Assembly: GCA_963643225.1 (NCBI GenBank)
Contig: CAVIIX010000010.1
Span: forward strand, 34,640 to 98,639
Reading direction: 5' to 3'
Source: UBA1258 sp963643225
GTDB lineage: Bacteria; Bacillota; Clostridia; Lachnospirales; Lachnospiraceae
Length of the DNA stretch: 64,000 nucleotides
Within the stretch, counting starts at the first letter, position 1, and each line of letters begins with the position of its first letter. This document shows positions 44,767-54,500 of this stretch, in pieces. A model generated the notes under the pieces. That model made no database searches and was not told where the DNA came from. It saw only the letters and a list, made by a program, of their open reading frames with translations. The position numbers and the translations under genes were made by a program.

Positions 44767-46338
44767 ATGCGTAAATTGATTTCATTTCAGAATATAGTTA
44801 AAGAATTTGATGGTCAGCTTGTATTAAAGGGAATTAACCTTGACATTTATGAAAATGAATTTGTAACATTGTTAGGCCCTTCCGGCTGCGGTAAGACTAC
44901 ACTTTTAAGAATTTTAGGAGGCTTCCTTGAGCCAAATCAGGGACGTGTTATTTTTGACGATAAGGATATAACAAACATTCCTTCCTATAAAAGAGACTTA
45001 AATACGGTATTCCAAAAATACGCGCTGTTTCCTCACATGAATGTTTACGATAATGTAGCATTCGGCCTTCGTATTAAGAAAGAGCCTGAAGACATTATTG
45101 CTCAGAAGGTTAACCGTATGCTTAAGCTTGTTGGTCTTGAGGATTTCGGAAAGCGCGGTGTCAATGAAATGTCAGGCGGACAGCAGCAAAGAGTTGCAAT
45201 TGCAAGAGCTTTGGTTAATGAACCAAAGGTTTTATTGCTCGACGAGCCTCTTGGGGCTTTGGACCTTAAATTAAGAAAAGAAATGCAGCATGAATTAAAG
45301 AAAATTCAGCGAGAAGTAGGTATTACCTTTATATATGTTACACACGATCAGGAAGAAGCTTTAACAATGTCTGATAAAATTGTTGTAATGAAGGCAGGCG
45401 AAATACAGCAGATTGGTACGCCTATGGATATTTACAACGAGCCTGTTAACAGATATGTCGCAAATTTCATCGGTGAATCAAATATCGTAGACGGTATCAT
45501 GAAGGAAGACTATATGGTTACCTTTGAGGATAAAACCTTTGAATGTGTGGATGCTGGCTTTGGTAAGGATACTCCGGTTGATGTTGTAATCCGTCCGGAA
45601 GACCTTGAAATCGTAGGTCCCCGCTCCGGCAATTTAAAAGGAATTGTTAAATCCGTTTTATTTAAGGGTGTTCATTACGAGACTATCGTTGAAACAAAAT
45701 CCGGTACTTCCATTACTGTTAAAATGAACGTGACTGAAGATAAGCCTGTTGTTAATGAAGAGCTTGACGAAATGATGAGCGCAAACGATTTCTATATTGA
45801 TTTAGCCGACTTAGAAACTCTTGATGATGCCTTTATTATTGACAGAGCCGACGCTCAGGCCTGGAACGCAGAGACAGAGGAGCGTATTTCAATTCACAGA
45901 GTTGAATATGAGATAATTCCAAAATACGGCAAATATCCTGTTACCTTCTATACGCAGGGAGGTACATCAGTAACCGTTAATATGATTATTGAAGAAGAAA
46001 ACCGTGTTGTTAATGCTGAATACGAGGAAGAAATCTTTGCGGTTAATTTTATTAAGCATGTAGATGAAATTTTGGAAAGTATTGCTTTGGATACAGACCT
46101 AAAGACCTGGGCTAATGCTTCTGCATGGAGCTTAGAGGACGAAGCACCCGTTACAATTACCGAAGTCATCTATGATTTTAATCCTTTAGAAATCACACCC
46201 GGTGTATATAACGTAACCTTCAGAACAGAAGGGTATGAATATAAGGTTGATACTACAAAAGAAACAAGTGTGGGAGATTCGGTTGGTCTTAAATTTAACC
46301 CTGAAGCTATTCATATAATGGAAAAAGAAAACTTTTAA
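44767..46338 (+). CDS. potA: Spermidine/putrescine transporter ATPase with Ig-like insert
   Basis: 523 aa, far longer than usual PotA (about 350-380). The ABC domain is normal: Walker A GPSGCGKTT, Q-loop FQKYALFP, signature MSGGQQQR, Walker B LLLDEPLGALD, H-loop VTHDQEEA. The TOBE region begins GIVKSVLFKGVHYETIVE and ends SVGDSVGLKFNPEAIHIM, but is split by two tandem ~87-residue units (about 45703-45960 and 45961-46228), each starting GTS(I/V)TV and ending Y(P/N)VTF. These units look like Ig-like repeats of surface proteins. ATG 44767 follows TAGGAGA; an in-frame ATG at 44728 lies inside the regulator gene. Confidence 0.93.
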   Translation: MRKLISFQNIVKEFDGQLVLKGINLDIYENEFVTLLGPSGCGKTTLLRILGGFLEPNQGRVIFDDKDITNIPSYKRDLNTVFQKYALFPHMNVYDNVAFGLRIKKEPEDIIAQKVNRMLKLVGLEDFGKRGVNEMSGGQQQRVAIARALVNEPKVLLLDEPLGALDLKLRKEMQHELKKIQREVGITFIYVTHDQEEALTMSDKIVVMKAGEIQQIGTPMDIYNEPVNRYVANFIGESNIVDGIMKEDYMVTFEDKTFECVDAGFGKDTPVDVVIRPEDLEIVGPRSGNLKGIVKSVLFKGVHYETIVETKSGTSITVKMNVTEDKPVVNEELDEMMSANDFYIDLADLETLDDAFIIDRADAQAWNAETEERISIHRVEYEIIPKYGKYPVTFYTQGGTSVTVNMIIEEENRVVNAEYEEEIFAVNFIKHVDEILESIALDTDLKTWANASAWSLEDEAPVTITEVIYDFNPLEITPGVYNVTFRTEGYEYKVDTTKETSVGDSVGLKFNPEAIHIMEKENF

Positions 46339-46350
46339 TAAAGGAGTATT

Positions 46351-47190
46351 ATGAAACAATTTCGTAAAATGGTATATCCGTATTTAATATGGAGTACCTT
46401 TATGATTGCAATTCCAATGGTTTTAATATTGTTTTATGCCTTTACTGCCGATGGAAATTCAGTTACAAAGGTTGTATTCAGTCTTTCTAATTTTAAAAGA
46501 TTTTTGACTGACACTACCTTTTTAGAGGTTTTACTTAGGTCCTTAAAGATTGCAGTTGAGACTACTTTAATTTGTATTATTTTAGGCTATCCAGCAGCCT
46601 ATGTTATTGCAAATTTATCCGAATCCGTAAAAATGAAGTGGGTTTTAATTATTACACTTCCCACCTGGATTAACATGCTGGTCCGTACCTACGCCTGGAC
46701 AGGTATTTTACAGGATGACGGGGTTATAAATTCGTTTTTAGGCTTTTTTAATATTAAGCCCATTTCCTTTATGTATACGGATTTTGCCGTTATTCTTGGT
46801 ATGGTTTATAATTTTCTTCCTTTTATGATTATTCAGATTTACACATCCTTAACCAAGATGGATTTCAGTCTTATTGAAGCCGCAAGCGATCTTGGAGCAG
46901 GACCTGGAAAATGCTTTTTAAAGGTGACGCTCCCATTGTCGATGCCCGGTGTCATAAGTGGTATTACACTTGTATTTTTACCTGCTGTTTCATCCTTCTG
47001 TATTCCTAAAATGCTGGGTGGAGGCTCCTACGTTATGGTTGGTACCGTAATAGAATCCCAGTTTTTAACGGCAGGAGACTGGAATTTTGGTAGTGCTATT
47101 TCCTTTATAATGGCAATAATTATTATGATTTCCATGTACATCACCAAAAAGGTTGATAAGGGCGAAATCAGGGAAGGAGCCATTGACTGA
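46351..47190 (+). CDS. potB: Spermidine/putrescine transporter permease PotB
   Basis: 279 aa, about six membrane helices. Contains the PotB/PotC-type EAA loop EAASDLGAGPGKCFLKVTLPLS and the central WINMLVRTYAWTGIL segment typical of PotB. Ribosome site AAAGGAG. Overlaps potC by one base (TGATG). Confidence 0.95.
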   Translation: MKQFRKMVYPYLIWSTFMIAIPMVLILFYAFTADGNSVTKVVFSLSNFKRFLTDTTFLEVLLRSLKIAVETTLICIILGYPAAYVIANLSESVKMKWVLIITLPTWINMLVRTYAWTGILQDDGVINSFLGFFNIKPISFMYTDFAVILGMVYNFLPFMIIQIYTSLTKMDFSLIEAASDLGAGPGKCFLKVTLPLSMPGVISGITLVFLPAVSSFCIPKMLGGGSYVMVGTVIESQFLTAGDWNFGSAISFIMAIIIMISMYITKKVDKGEIREGAID

Positions 47191-48005
47191 TGAAAAAGAA
47201 GAAAAAGGTTCTTTCTCCGATATTTATGACGCTTATAGTTGTATTTTTGTATGCGCCAATTCTTTATACCATCGTGTTTTCCTTTAACGAAGGAAAATCC
47301 TTAACAAAATTTACAGGTTTTTCTTTAAAATGGTATGAAAAGATGTTTTCAAATTCCACCATGATGGAGGCTTTGTTTTATACGATTATTGTGGCAGTTT
47401 TAGCAACTGCCATATCGACAATAATCGGCACCATTACGGCAATAGGTCTTTCTAAATCAAGAAGACTTGTTAAAAGTGTTGTTAAACAGCTAAATCAGCT
47501 TCCTATTATGAACCCTGAAATCGTAACGGCTATCGGCTTACTGATGCTGTTTTCGGCAGTTCATATAGAAAAGGGATTTTTTACAATGCTGCTTGCCCAC
47601 ATTATGTTCTGTATTCCTTACGTAATTTTATCTGTACTTCCTAAATTACGTACTTTAAATCCTAACCTTGCAGAGGCTGCAATGGACTTAGGGGCTACTC
47701 CCTGGCAGGCTTTAACAAAGGTTATCGTGCCTCAGTGTATGCCGGGTATTATTTCAGGAGCATTAATTGCCTTCACCATGTCCTTTGACGACTTTGTAAT
47801 TTCGTATTTTGTAACAGGTAACGGGGTAAGTAACATTTCAATTTTGGTTTATACGGAATCTAAACGTATTAATCCTTCAATTAATGCTTTATCTACGTTA
47901 ATTATTTTAATAATTACCGTTACACTTATTTTGGTAAACCTTATACCTTTAATTGCCGCTAAAAAGGATAAAGCAAAATCAATTGAAGAAAAAAATATAA
48001 AATAG
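47190..48005 (+). CDS. potC: Spermidine/putrescine transporter permease PotC
   Basis: 271 aa, six membrane helices. EAA loop EAAMDLGATPWQALTKVIVP and the PotC segment FTMSFDDFVISYFVTGNG. It ends in a basic cytoplasmic tail (KKDKAKSIEEKNIK). Confidence 0.95.
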   Translation: MKKKKKVLSPIFMTLIVVFLYAPILYTIVFSFNEGKSLTKFTGFSLKWYEKMFSNSTMMEALFYTIIVAVLATAISTIIGTITAIGLSKSRRLVKSVVKQLNQLPIMNPEIVTAIGLLMLFSAVHIEKGFFTMLLAHIMFCIPYVILSVLPKLRTLNPNLAEAAMDLGATPWQALTKVIVPQCMPGIISGALIAFTMSFDDFVISYFVTGNGVSNISILVYTESKRINPSINALSTLIILIITVTLILVNLIPLIAAKKDKAKSIEEKNIK

Positions 48006-48017
48006 GAGGAGTTTTTT

Positions 48018-49076
48018 ATGAAAAAGAAAGGATTTTTGTTTTTTGCACTTGTTATGTGCATATTTGCACTGTCAGGCTGCAAAAGCCGTGAAAAATTAAC
48101 CATATATCTTCCCGGTGAATATATAAGTGATGATTTGGTACCCGGATTTGAGGATATGTATGACTGTAAGGTAGATATGGAATTATTTGATTCAAACGAA
48201 ATGATGTACACAAAACTTATGGCAGGGGATTCTTATGATATTTTAATTCCCTCTGACTATATGATTGAGCGTCTCATTAAAGAAGATTATTTGCAGACTA
48301 TCGACGTTTTAAAGCTTACAAATTTCGACTGTCTTGTAGACACATTAAAGACGGCTCCCTACAACGATTTTGACCCTGACAATGAATATTCCGTTCCTTA
48401 TTTCTGGGGGACTGTAGGTATTGTTTACAATAAGACTGTTGTAGACCCTTTGGTTGTAAAGACACAGGGCTTTGAAATTTTAAGAAACACAGATTATGCA
48501 GGACAGATTTATATGTACGACTCTGAAAGAGATTCATACATGCTTGCATTTAAGTCTTTAGGCTATTCCATGAACACCAATGATGAAGCAGAAATCATGG
48601 AAGCCAATGAATGGCTTGTCGATATTTATAAAAACATGAATCCAATTACCGTTACGGATGAATGTATCGACGGTATGGTCCAGGGAAGAAAAGATATCGG
48701 AATTCTCTATAGCGGTGATGCAGCTTATGTTTTATCAGAAAACGAAGACATGGCTTATTTTACACCTGACTGCGGCACAAATGTATGGGTTGATGCAATG
48801 GTAATTCCTAAAAATGCAAGTAACGTTGACCTTGCCTATAAATTTATTGACTATGTATTAAGCTATGACGCTCAGATGAGCAACACCGAAGCCGTAGGCT
48901 ACACAACCGTCAACAAAGACGTCTTTAATGAAGTAACAAAGGAGGGTGGCATGTATGAAGGAAACGAAGCTTACATTCCACGTACCGGCTATGAAAAAGA
49001 CGAAGTTTTCACCAATAACGAATTTTTAAGAAAGAAATTATCCGAGCTTTGGATTAAAGTAAAGGCTACGAATTAA
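48018..49076 (+). CDS. potD: Spermidine/putrescine-binding lipoprotein PotD
   Basis: 352 aa substrate-binding protein. Lipoprotein signal with lipobox LSGC (Cys21), so tethered to the outer membrane face. Family features: IYLPGEYISDDLV, SYDILIPSDYMIERL, YSVPYFWGTVGIVYNK, and WVDAMVIPKNASN near the C-terminal ligand site. Strong ribosome site TAGGAGGAG. Ends the pot operon; repeat R1 copy B follows at once. Confidence 0.95.
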   Translation: MKKKGFLFFALVMCIFALSGCKSREKLTIYLPGEYISDDLVPGFEDMYDCKVDMELFDSNEMMYTKLMAGDSYDILIPSDYMIERLIKEDYLQTIDVLKLTNFDCLVDTLKTAPYNDFDPDNEYSVPYFWGTVGIVYNKTVVDPLVVKTQGFEILRNTDYAGQIYMYDSERDSYMLAFKSLGYSMNTNDEAEIMEANEWLVDIYKNMNPITVTDECIDGMVQGRKDIGILYSGDAAYVLSENEDMAYFTPDCGTNVWVDAMVIPKNASNVDLAYKFIDYVLSYDAQMSNTEAVGYTTVNKDVFNEVTKEGGMYEGNEAYIPRTGYEKDEVFTNNEFLRKKLSELWIKVKATN

Positions 49077-49080
49077 TATA

Positions 49081-49225
49081 ATTTATAAAAGCTCAAGAAA
49101 ACCCACTGCCTTTAGGCAGTGGGTGCTCCCCGCGAGGTGCTTTGTTACAAGATAAGTACCTCGTAAGGCACGTAGTGCCGCTTTTATATGATCCGTAGCG
49201 AAGTGAATTGCGAATATCATTGACA
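49081..49225 (+). repeat. R1 dispersed structured repeat, copy B
   Basis: Best-paired copy. Outer stem TATAAAAGC (49084-49092) / GCTTTTATA (49180-49188) encloses hairpin 1 CCCACTGCC TTTA GGCAGTGGG (49102-49123), hairpin 2 CGAGGTGCTT / AAGTACCTCG (49133-49163), and hairpin 3 GGCACGTAGTGCC (49167-49179), which abuts the outer stem. The tail ends GCGAATATCATTGACA. It begins 4 nt after potD. Confidence 0.9.
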
Positions 49226-49235
49226 CTAAAATAAC

Positions 49236-49265
49236 CCCCCGAAGCATTTTTGCTTTGGGGGTTTT
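49236..49265 (+). terminator. Terminator between potD and the convergent lactonase gene
   Basis: Stem CCCCCGAAGCA / TGCTTTGGGGG with one G-U pair and TTTT loop, then TTTT. The AAAATA on the other side gives a weaker U-tract on the - strand. Confidence 0.85.
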
Positions 49266-49267
49266 AA

Positions 49268-49290
49268 TGCACACTCGCCTGTAAGGTATA
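49268..49290 (+). repeat. R2 end box fragment
   Basis: TGCACACTCGCCTGTAAGG matches the R2 end box (GCGCACTCGCGCGTAAGG) with few changes; the palindrome part is missing. Confidence 0.5.
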
Positions 49291-49300
49291 TTTATTCCTT

Positions 49301-50353
49301 TTATTCCTCTTCGAGCTTATGGAAGATGATGCAGTTTGGCTTGATGCATTTTAGCTCAGGGCCATTCATAATGAGAGTTTTATTTTCCATGCTGACGCTG
49401 AAAAAGGTAAGGGTATCGGATTCGTGATTGCAGGATACTAAAAATTTATTATTAGGAAATAAGGCTGCATCCTTTGGATATTCACCGCTTACAGGGAGGC
49501 AGAAGAGTCTTTCAAGAGTGCCGTCAGGGAGGCGTTTAAATACTACTGCCGAATTGTCGCCTGCATTTGTGGATGTAATGAATTTATGGTCTTCGGACAT
49601 ATTTAAGGCACTTGCAGCGGTGCCGGCTGTGTGATATACGTTGGTGGTAGAGATAGTCTGAAGCTTTTCAAATATGGGATTACCTTTACCTTTGTTTTCA
49701 TAGGTGTAGACTTCGATATAACATTTAAGCTCGTAAATAATGTAGATAAATTTCCCGTCTTTAGAAGTCTTTATGTGTCTCGGAGCAGATTCCTGCTCGC
49801 TTCTTATAATGTCTGCAAGCTTTAATTTGCCGGTTTTTTTGTCAAAAGAATAAACGTTAACGTGGTCCATGCCAAGGTCTGCAGCTAAAAGATATTCATC
49901 ATCTCTTGTCATTTTTACACAGTTAACGTGAGGATGGAAATTACGTTCCGAAACGGTTCCCATTCCCTTTAAGAAGATTTCGTCTGTGATTTCGCCTACA
50001 GAACCATCCGGTTTTATTTTTAAAACAGTAATTTTACCGTCGTGATAGCCTGCCACAAATAAAAATTTATCGTCATAGGAAGTAGACAAATAGCATCCCC
50101 GCATACCGTTTATGGACTGAATGTTAAGCTTTTTTAATTTACCGTCCGATAATACCTTAAAGCTTTCAACGCCGAGGTCTGTAATTGAATATAAAAATTT
50201 CTGATTATGGGAAATTGTAATGTAAGAGGAATTTGATACCTCAACATGATCCTTTTCAGAGAAACGCCCCTTTTTTTCATCCACATCATATATTGATATT
50301 CCGAACTGATTTCCCTGGGTATAACTGGAAACATAGGCTACGTATTTTGACAT
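49301..50353 (-). CDS. Lactonase-family seven-bladed beta-propeller protein
   Basis: 350 aa. Propeller repeats of the 6-phosphogluconolactonase (YkgB-type Pgl) family: YVSSYTQGNQFGISIYDVD, SHNQKFLYSITD, ERNFHPHVNCVKMTRDDEYL, and APRHIKTSKDGKFIYIIYE. No signal peptide, so cytosolic. Lactone hydrolysis, possibly in the oxidative pentose phosphate path, is inferred from the family. It is a single-gene unit, convergent with potABCD. Confidence 0.85.
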   Translation of the reverse strand: MSKYVAYVSSYTQGNQFGISIYDVDEKKGRFSEKDHVEVSNSSYITISHNQKFLYSITDLGVESFKVLSDGKLKKLNIQSINGMRGCYLSTSYDDKFLFVAGYHDGKITVLKIKPDGSVGEITDEIFLKGMGTVSERNFHPHVNCVKMTRDDEYLLAADLGMDHVNVYSFDKKTGKLKLADIIRSEQESAPRHIKTSKDGKFIYIIYELKCYIEVYTYENKGKGNPIFEKLQTISTTNVYHTAGTAASALNMSEDHKFITSTNAGDNSAVVFKRLPDGTLERLFCLPVSGEYPKDAALFPNNKFLVSCNHESDTLTFFSVSMENKTLIMNGPELKCIKPNCIIFHKLEEE

Positions 50354-50382
50354 AACTGCTCCTTAAAAATTTACTTTACTTA

Positions 50383-50410
50383 ATAATATCATATTATGAA
50401 TTTACATCAA
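50383..50410 (-). promoter_or_regulatory. Promoter for the lactonase gene
   Basis: On the - strand TTGATG (50410-50405) and TATTAT (50388-50383), 16-bp spacing, about 30 nt before the start. Confidence 0.5.
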
Positions 50411-50447
50411 GAAAATTAACAAAAAGGTGTACTTTTTTTAAAAGATT

Positions 50448-50456
50448 TGGTATATT
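50448..50456 (+). promoter_or_regulatory. Extended -10 promoter for the VanY-like gene
   Basis: TGGTATATT (TG, one base, TATATT). No clear -35. Transcription would begin near 50463, before an inverted GTAC pair (GAGTACT ... AGGTAC). Confidence 0.5.
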
Positions 50457-50486
50457 AAGAGAGTACTAAAAGGTACATTAAGGGGT

Positions 50487-51578
50487 ATGGACGTTTCTTT
50501 CATGGGAGTTGATAAGGTGAAACGGACATTCAAGGAAAAAGCAGTCAGTAAGGCTGCAAAAATAACTAAAAAACACAGATTTTTATCGCCGGTTATTTTC
50601 CTGGGATTAGGTTTAGTCCTGGGTATTTATAATGTTTTCAAATATTTTTATCTAAACACTAAAAAATACATAACCATTGGAATGGTGTTGCTTTTCTTTT
50701 TCATGAGCTCAAGCTTTGCTACCCCTGATCAGGCAGAGGAAATGGAGGTCTATTTATCAGAAGCTAAAGACCTTAATTTTTATGACGATCAGGCTTTGAC
50801 GGATGCAGGAAAGCTAGATGATTCTTTTGATACTTCAGCTGATTTTATTATTGACAATAACGAGATTATTTCTAGTGATTTAATTTCAAAGTCTGAAGAA
50901 ATTAAATTAGAGAGTACCGAAAACATCGACACCTTTACTTTGAGTGACTTTTTATCAACGGTTATATTATCAGACATCGAAGAGCCTAATGAATTATCAG
51001 GCACCTTTGACAAGGATTCATGGAATTTACTTTTGGTAAATAAGACTCATCCCGTGCCTGATGATTATGAAGTGCCCTTAGCTACCTTCTCAGGCTCCAT
51101 GAAGTGTGATGAAAGAGTACTGGAGCCTTTAATCAACATGCTTAACGCAGCACAAGAAGACAATGTCGGCTTGATTGTATGCTCTCCTTACAGAGACTAT
51201 CAGCTTCAGGAAAAATTATTCTTAAGAAAAATTAACGCTTACATGTCTAAAGGATATTCATATCTTGAGGCTTATAAGATTTCATCTCAGGATGTAATTA
51301 TGCCGGGTGCTTCCGAGCACCAGCTGGGTCTTGCCTTTGATATAGTTGTTTCCTATCATGCGGTTCTTGATGAAGAATTCGGTGAAACAAAGGGTGGTAT
51401 CTGGCTTAGAGAAAACGCAGCTGATTACGGCTTTATTTTAAGATACCCTAAGGGAAAAGAATACATTACAGGTATTGCCTATGAGCCCTGGCACTTTAGA
51501 TATGTAGGTGTGGAGGCTGCAAAATATATTTATGAAAACGATTTAACTTTGGAAGAATTTTTGGAAGATCTTGACTAG
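50487..51578 (+). CDS. VanY-type D-Ala-D-Ala carboxypeptidase (M15B)
   Basis: Up to 363 aa. A basic N terminus, a hydrophobic stretch and one membrane helix (YITIGMVLLFFFMSSSFA) are followed by an acidic linker and a zinc peptidase domain: CSPYRDYQLQEKLF, the SxHxxGxAxD motif SEHQLGLAFD, and EPWHFRYVG with the last zinc His. It would trim peptidoglycan stem peptides outside the cell. The start is uncertain: ATG 50487 sits too close to AAGGGG, ATG 50502 too far, and GTG 50517 has GGAG at good distance. The large kinase gene follows 12 nt later. Confidence 0.88.
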   Translation: MDVSFMGVDKVKRTFKEKAVSKAAKITKKHRFLSPVIFLGLGLVLGIYNVFKYFYLNTKKYITIGMVLLFFFMSSSFATPDQAEEMEVYLSEAKDLNFYDDQALTDAGKLDDSFDTSADFIIDNNEIISSDLISKSEEIKLESTENIDTFTLSDFLSTVILSDIEEPNELSGTFDKDSWNLLLVNKTHPVPDDYEVPLATFSGSMKCDERVLEPLINMLNAAQEDNVGLIVCSPYRDYQLQEKLFLRKINAYMSKGYSYLEAYKISSQDVIMPGASEHQLGLAFDIVVSYHAVLDEEFGETKGGIWLRENAADYGFILRYPKGKEYITGIAYEPWHFRYVGVEAAKYIYENDLTLEEFLEDLD

Positions 51579-51590
51579 GAGTCCTTTACG

Positions 51591-54500
51591 ATGAAATTGT
51601 TTAAAGGTTTTCTATATAGCATTTTAGTTTCTATTTTCTTTATGTGTACTCTTGGAATTTCTTCCTATGCACAAAAAATGCCGGCTGATGGTGATACTAT
51701 TTCTAAAAGAACCATAAAAGTCGGCTTTTTTGAATACCCCGGATTTAATGAAATTGATGAAAAAGGCAATAAGTCAGGCTACGGCTATGAATTGATTGAA
51801 ATGCTTAAAACCTTTACGGGCTGGGAGGTTGAATATGTTTCATACGAGGATAGCTGGTCTGAGTGCTTTAACATGCTTGAAAATAAAGAGCTTGATCTGG
51901 TATTAAACGTTTATTATACCGATGAAAGAGCAAAAAACGTTAAATTTTCCGACTATCCCATAATTAATTATTATTGTTCTTTATCTGTAAGAGATAATGA
52001 AAACAGATATAATCCGGATGATTTGACCTCTTATTTTGGTGCTGTGGTGGGCTTTTTAAAGGATGATTTTTCCTTTAATCTTTTTACTGACTATGCAAGG
52101 GATAATAACTTTCCTTTTACAGCCAAATTTTATGCTTCAGAAAAAGAATTACATGAAGCGCTTGTTACAAAAAATGAAATCGATATGATTGCTTCAAAGT
52201 GTTACAGAAGCGTTAAGGGTGAAAAAAATCTTGAGGTTTTTTCGGAGGGCTTAGGGTATGCAATATTTAATACCAATAATAAACGGCTTTCCGAAGAATT
52301 CAATTCTGCGCTTTCTGAACTTTTAATTGTTAAGCCTAACTGTCTTGATGAGCTTTCAGAAAAATATTTTTCACATTCTGAGGGCGCATCCTTATTTACC
52401 GTTGATGAAATTGAATATATTAAAAATAATAAAGACAGAACCTTTAACGTACTTTTATCTCCAGGTATGGCTCCCATGTGCTCTGATATTAACGGAGAGG
52501 CGATGGGTATCATTCCGGATATTATAGCTTTAATAGGAAAAAAAGCAGGGCTTAATTTAAACTGTATCCCTATTGATAATCATGATTCCTATTATGATGC
52601 TTTTGAAAAATACGGAGCAGAGATTCGTGGCGATGCAATTTATGATTTTAATACGGCCGAAGAATATGGATACACCTTAACAATTCCTTACAGTGATGTT
52701 TCAATAGCTGCGATAACAAGAAGCGACTATGACGGTTTGGTAAACTGCTTAGGCTACTTAAGAAGCCCTGATCAGGATGGCAATATTGAAGACTTTACTG
52801 AATCGGATATGCAAAAATGCTTTGATTCTGTTGATGATGCAGTAAATGCGTTATTAAATAATGATATTGATATTTTCTTTTTACCCTATTATACAGGACA
52901 GCTTTATGCAAGCAGTCATTCTTATTCGCTTGAATTAAGCATTCGAGAAGGCTCAACCTATAATTTGTGTCTTGGCGTATCACAGGCTGAAGATAAAAAG
53001 CTTGCTTCGATTTTAACTAAAGCTATTTCGGAAATCAATGAAAAGGAAATTCATGAAATTATTTCAGGTAATTTATTACTTGAATCCAAGCCTGATTTAT
53101 TTGAATTTTTAAGAGATAATCCCTTCGTAATATGGACTATTGTGGTGGCGGCATTATGCGTGGCTTCGATTTTAGCGATACTTACAATAAAGGCCTCTGC
53201 AAGAAAACATGAGAGTAAGCTTGCGTTTGAAAATTCGGCTTATTTTAAAAGTGTTTTATCAACCAATTTATTCGCAATACGGGTTGAAATTGATGAGGAT
53301 GATGAAATCAGATATTTCTATGCCAAAAATTCAGATTCCTCGCCCTTAGGTATTTCTATTGAGGAAATCGACTATGAAATAATTAAAAATTACAGAAAAA
53401 ACGTTCATCCGGAGGACAGAAGCATATTTGATGAGCTTATTTCTTTAAATAATTTATTAAAGATTGAAAGTGACGTCGAGCCTTATTATAAGGTGATGCG
53501 AGTCAAAAATTTAGTTTCTGAAAATTATATTTATATTTCAGTAAGCGTGAGCAGAATAGAATCCTGTGATTCAAATAAGCATCTTCTTGCGGTCATAAAG
53601 GACGTAGATTTAATAAAGAGAGAGGATGAAGAAAAGAAACGTACTCTTTCTTTGGCTTTAGAGACTGCAAAGCAGTATTCTGCTTCAAAGACCATGTTTT
53701 TATCCAAGATGTCCCATGATATCCGCACTCCCATGAATGCAATTTTTGGCATGAGCCATCTGGCAAGATTAAACATAGATGATAAAGACAAGGTTTTGGA
53801 ATGCCTTGATATTATTGATAATTCCTCAGAGCATTTGATTGCTTTATTAAATGATATATTGGATATGTCTAAGGTGGAAGCCGGAAGCCTTAGCTTTAAC
53901 AAAAAGAAAATTAATATTAAAGACTGCTTTGATAATGCAGTTTCAATGCATTTAAACAAAATCAGAGACAATAATATTGAGCCTGTTATTACCACAAATA
54001 TCCGCAACAGAGTGGTGGTATCTGACAGCACCCGTATTGAACAGGTATTTTCAAATATTATTTCAAATGCCTGCAAATATACGCCTCCCGGTGGTAATAT
54101 TTATATTTCTTTAGAACAACATCCGACAAGTGACCTGCTTATTTATGATTTTAAGGTAAGGGACACAGGTATCGGTATGGATGAAGACATGATTTCAAAT
54201 ATTTTTAAGCCCTTTGAAAGAGCAAAGGAGGTTGCCTTTATAGAAGGCTCTGGTCTTGGCATGGCAATAACAAAAAATATTGTTGATGCCCTGGGCGGAG
54301 AAATATTTGTTAAATCAAAAAAGGGTGTCGGCACAGAAATAACCGTTTCTTTTGCCTTTAATAAGGCAGATGCAAAGGCTAAGGGTGCTGCTTTGTCAAA
54401 ATCAAAAAAGAAAAAGCCTGTTAATTTAACTGTTACAGGTTCGGGAAAGCGTGCTTTAATAGTAGAGGATGTCGAAATCAATGCGTTGTTTGCTTCTTCC

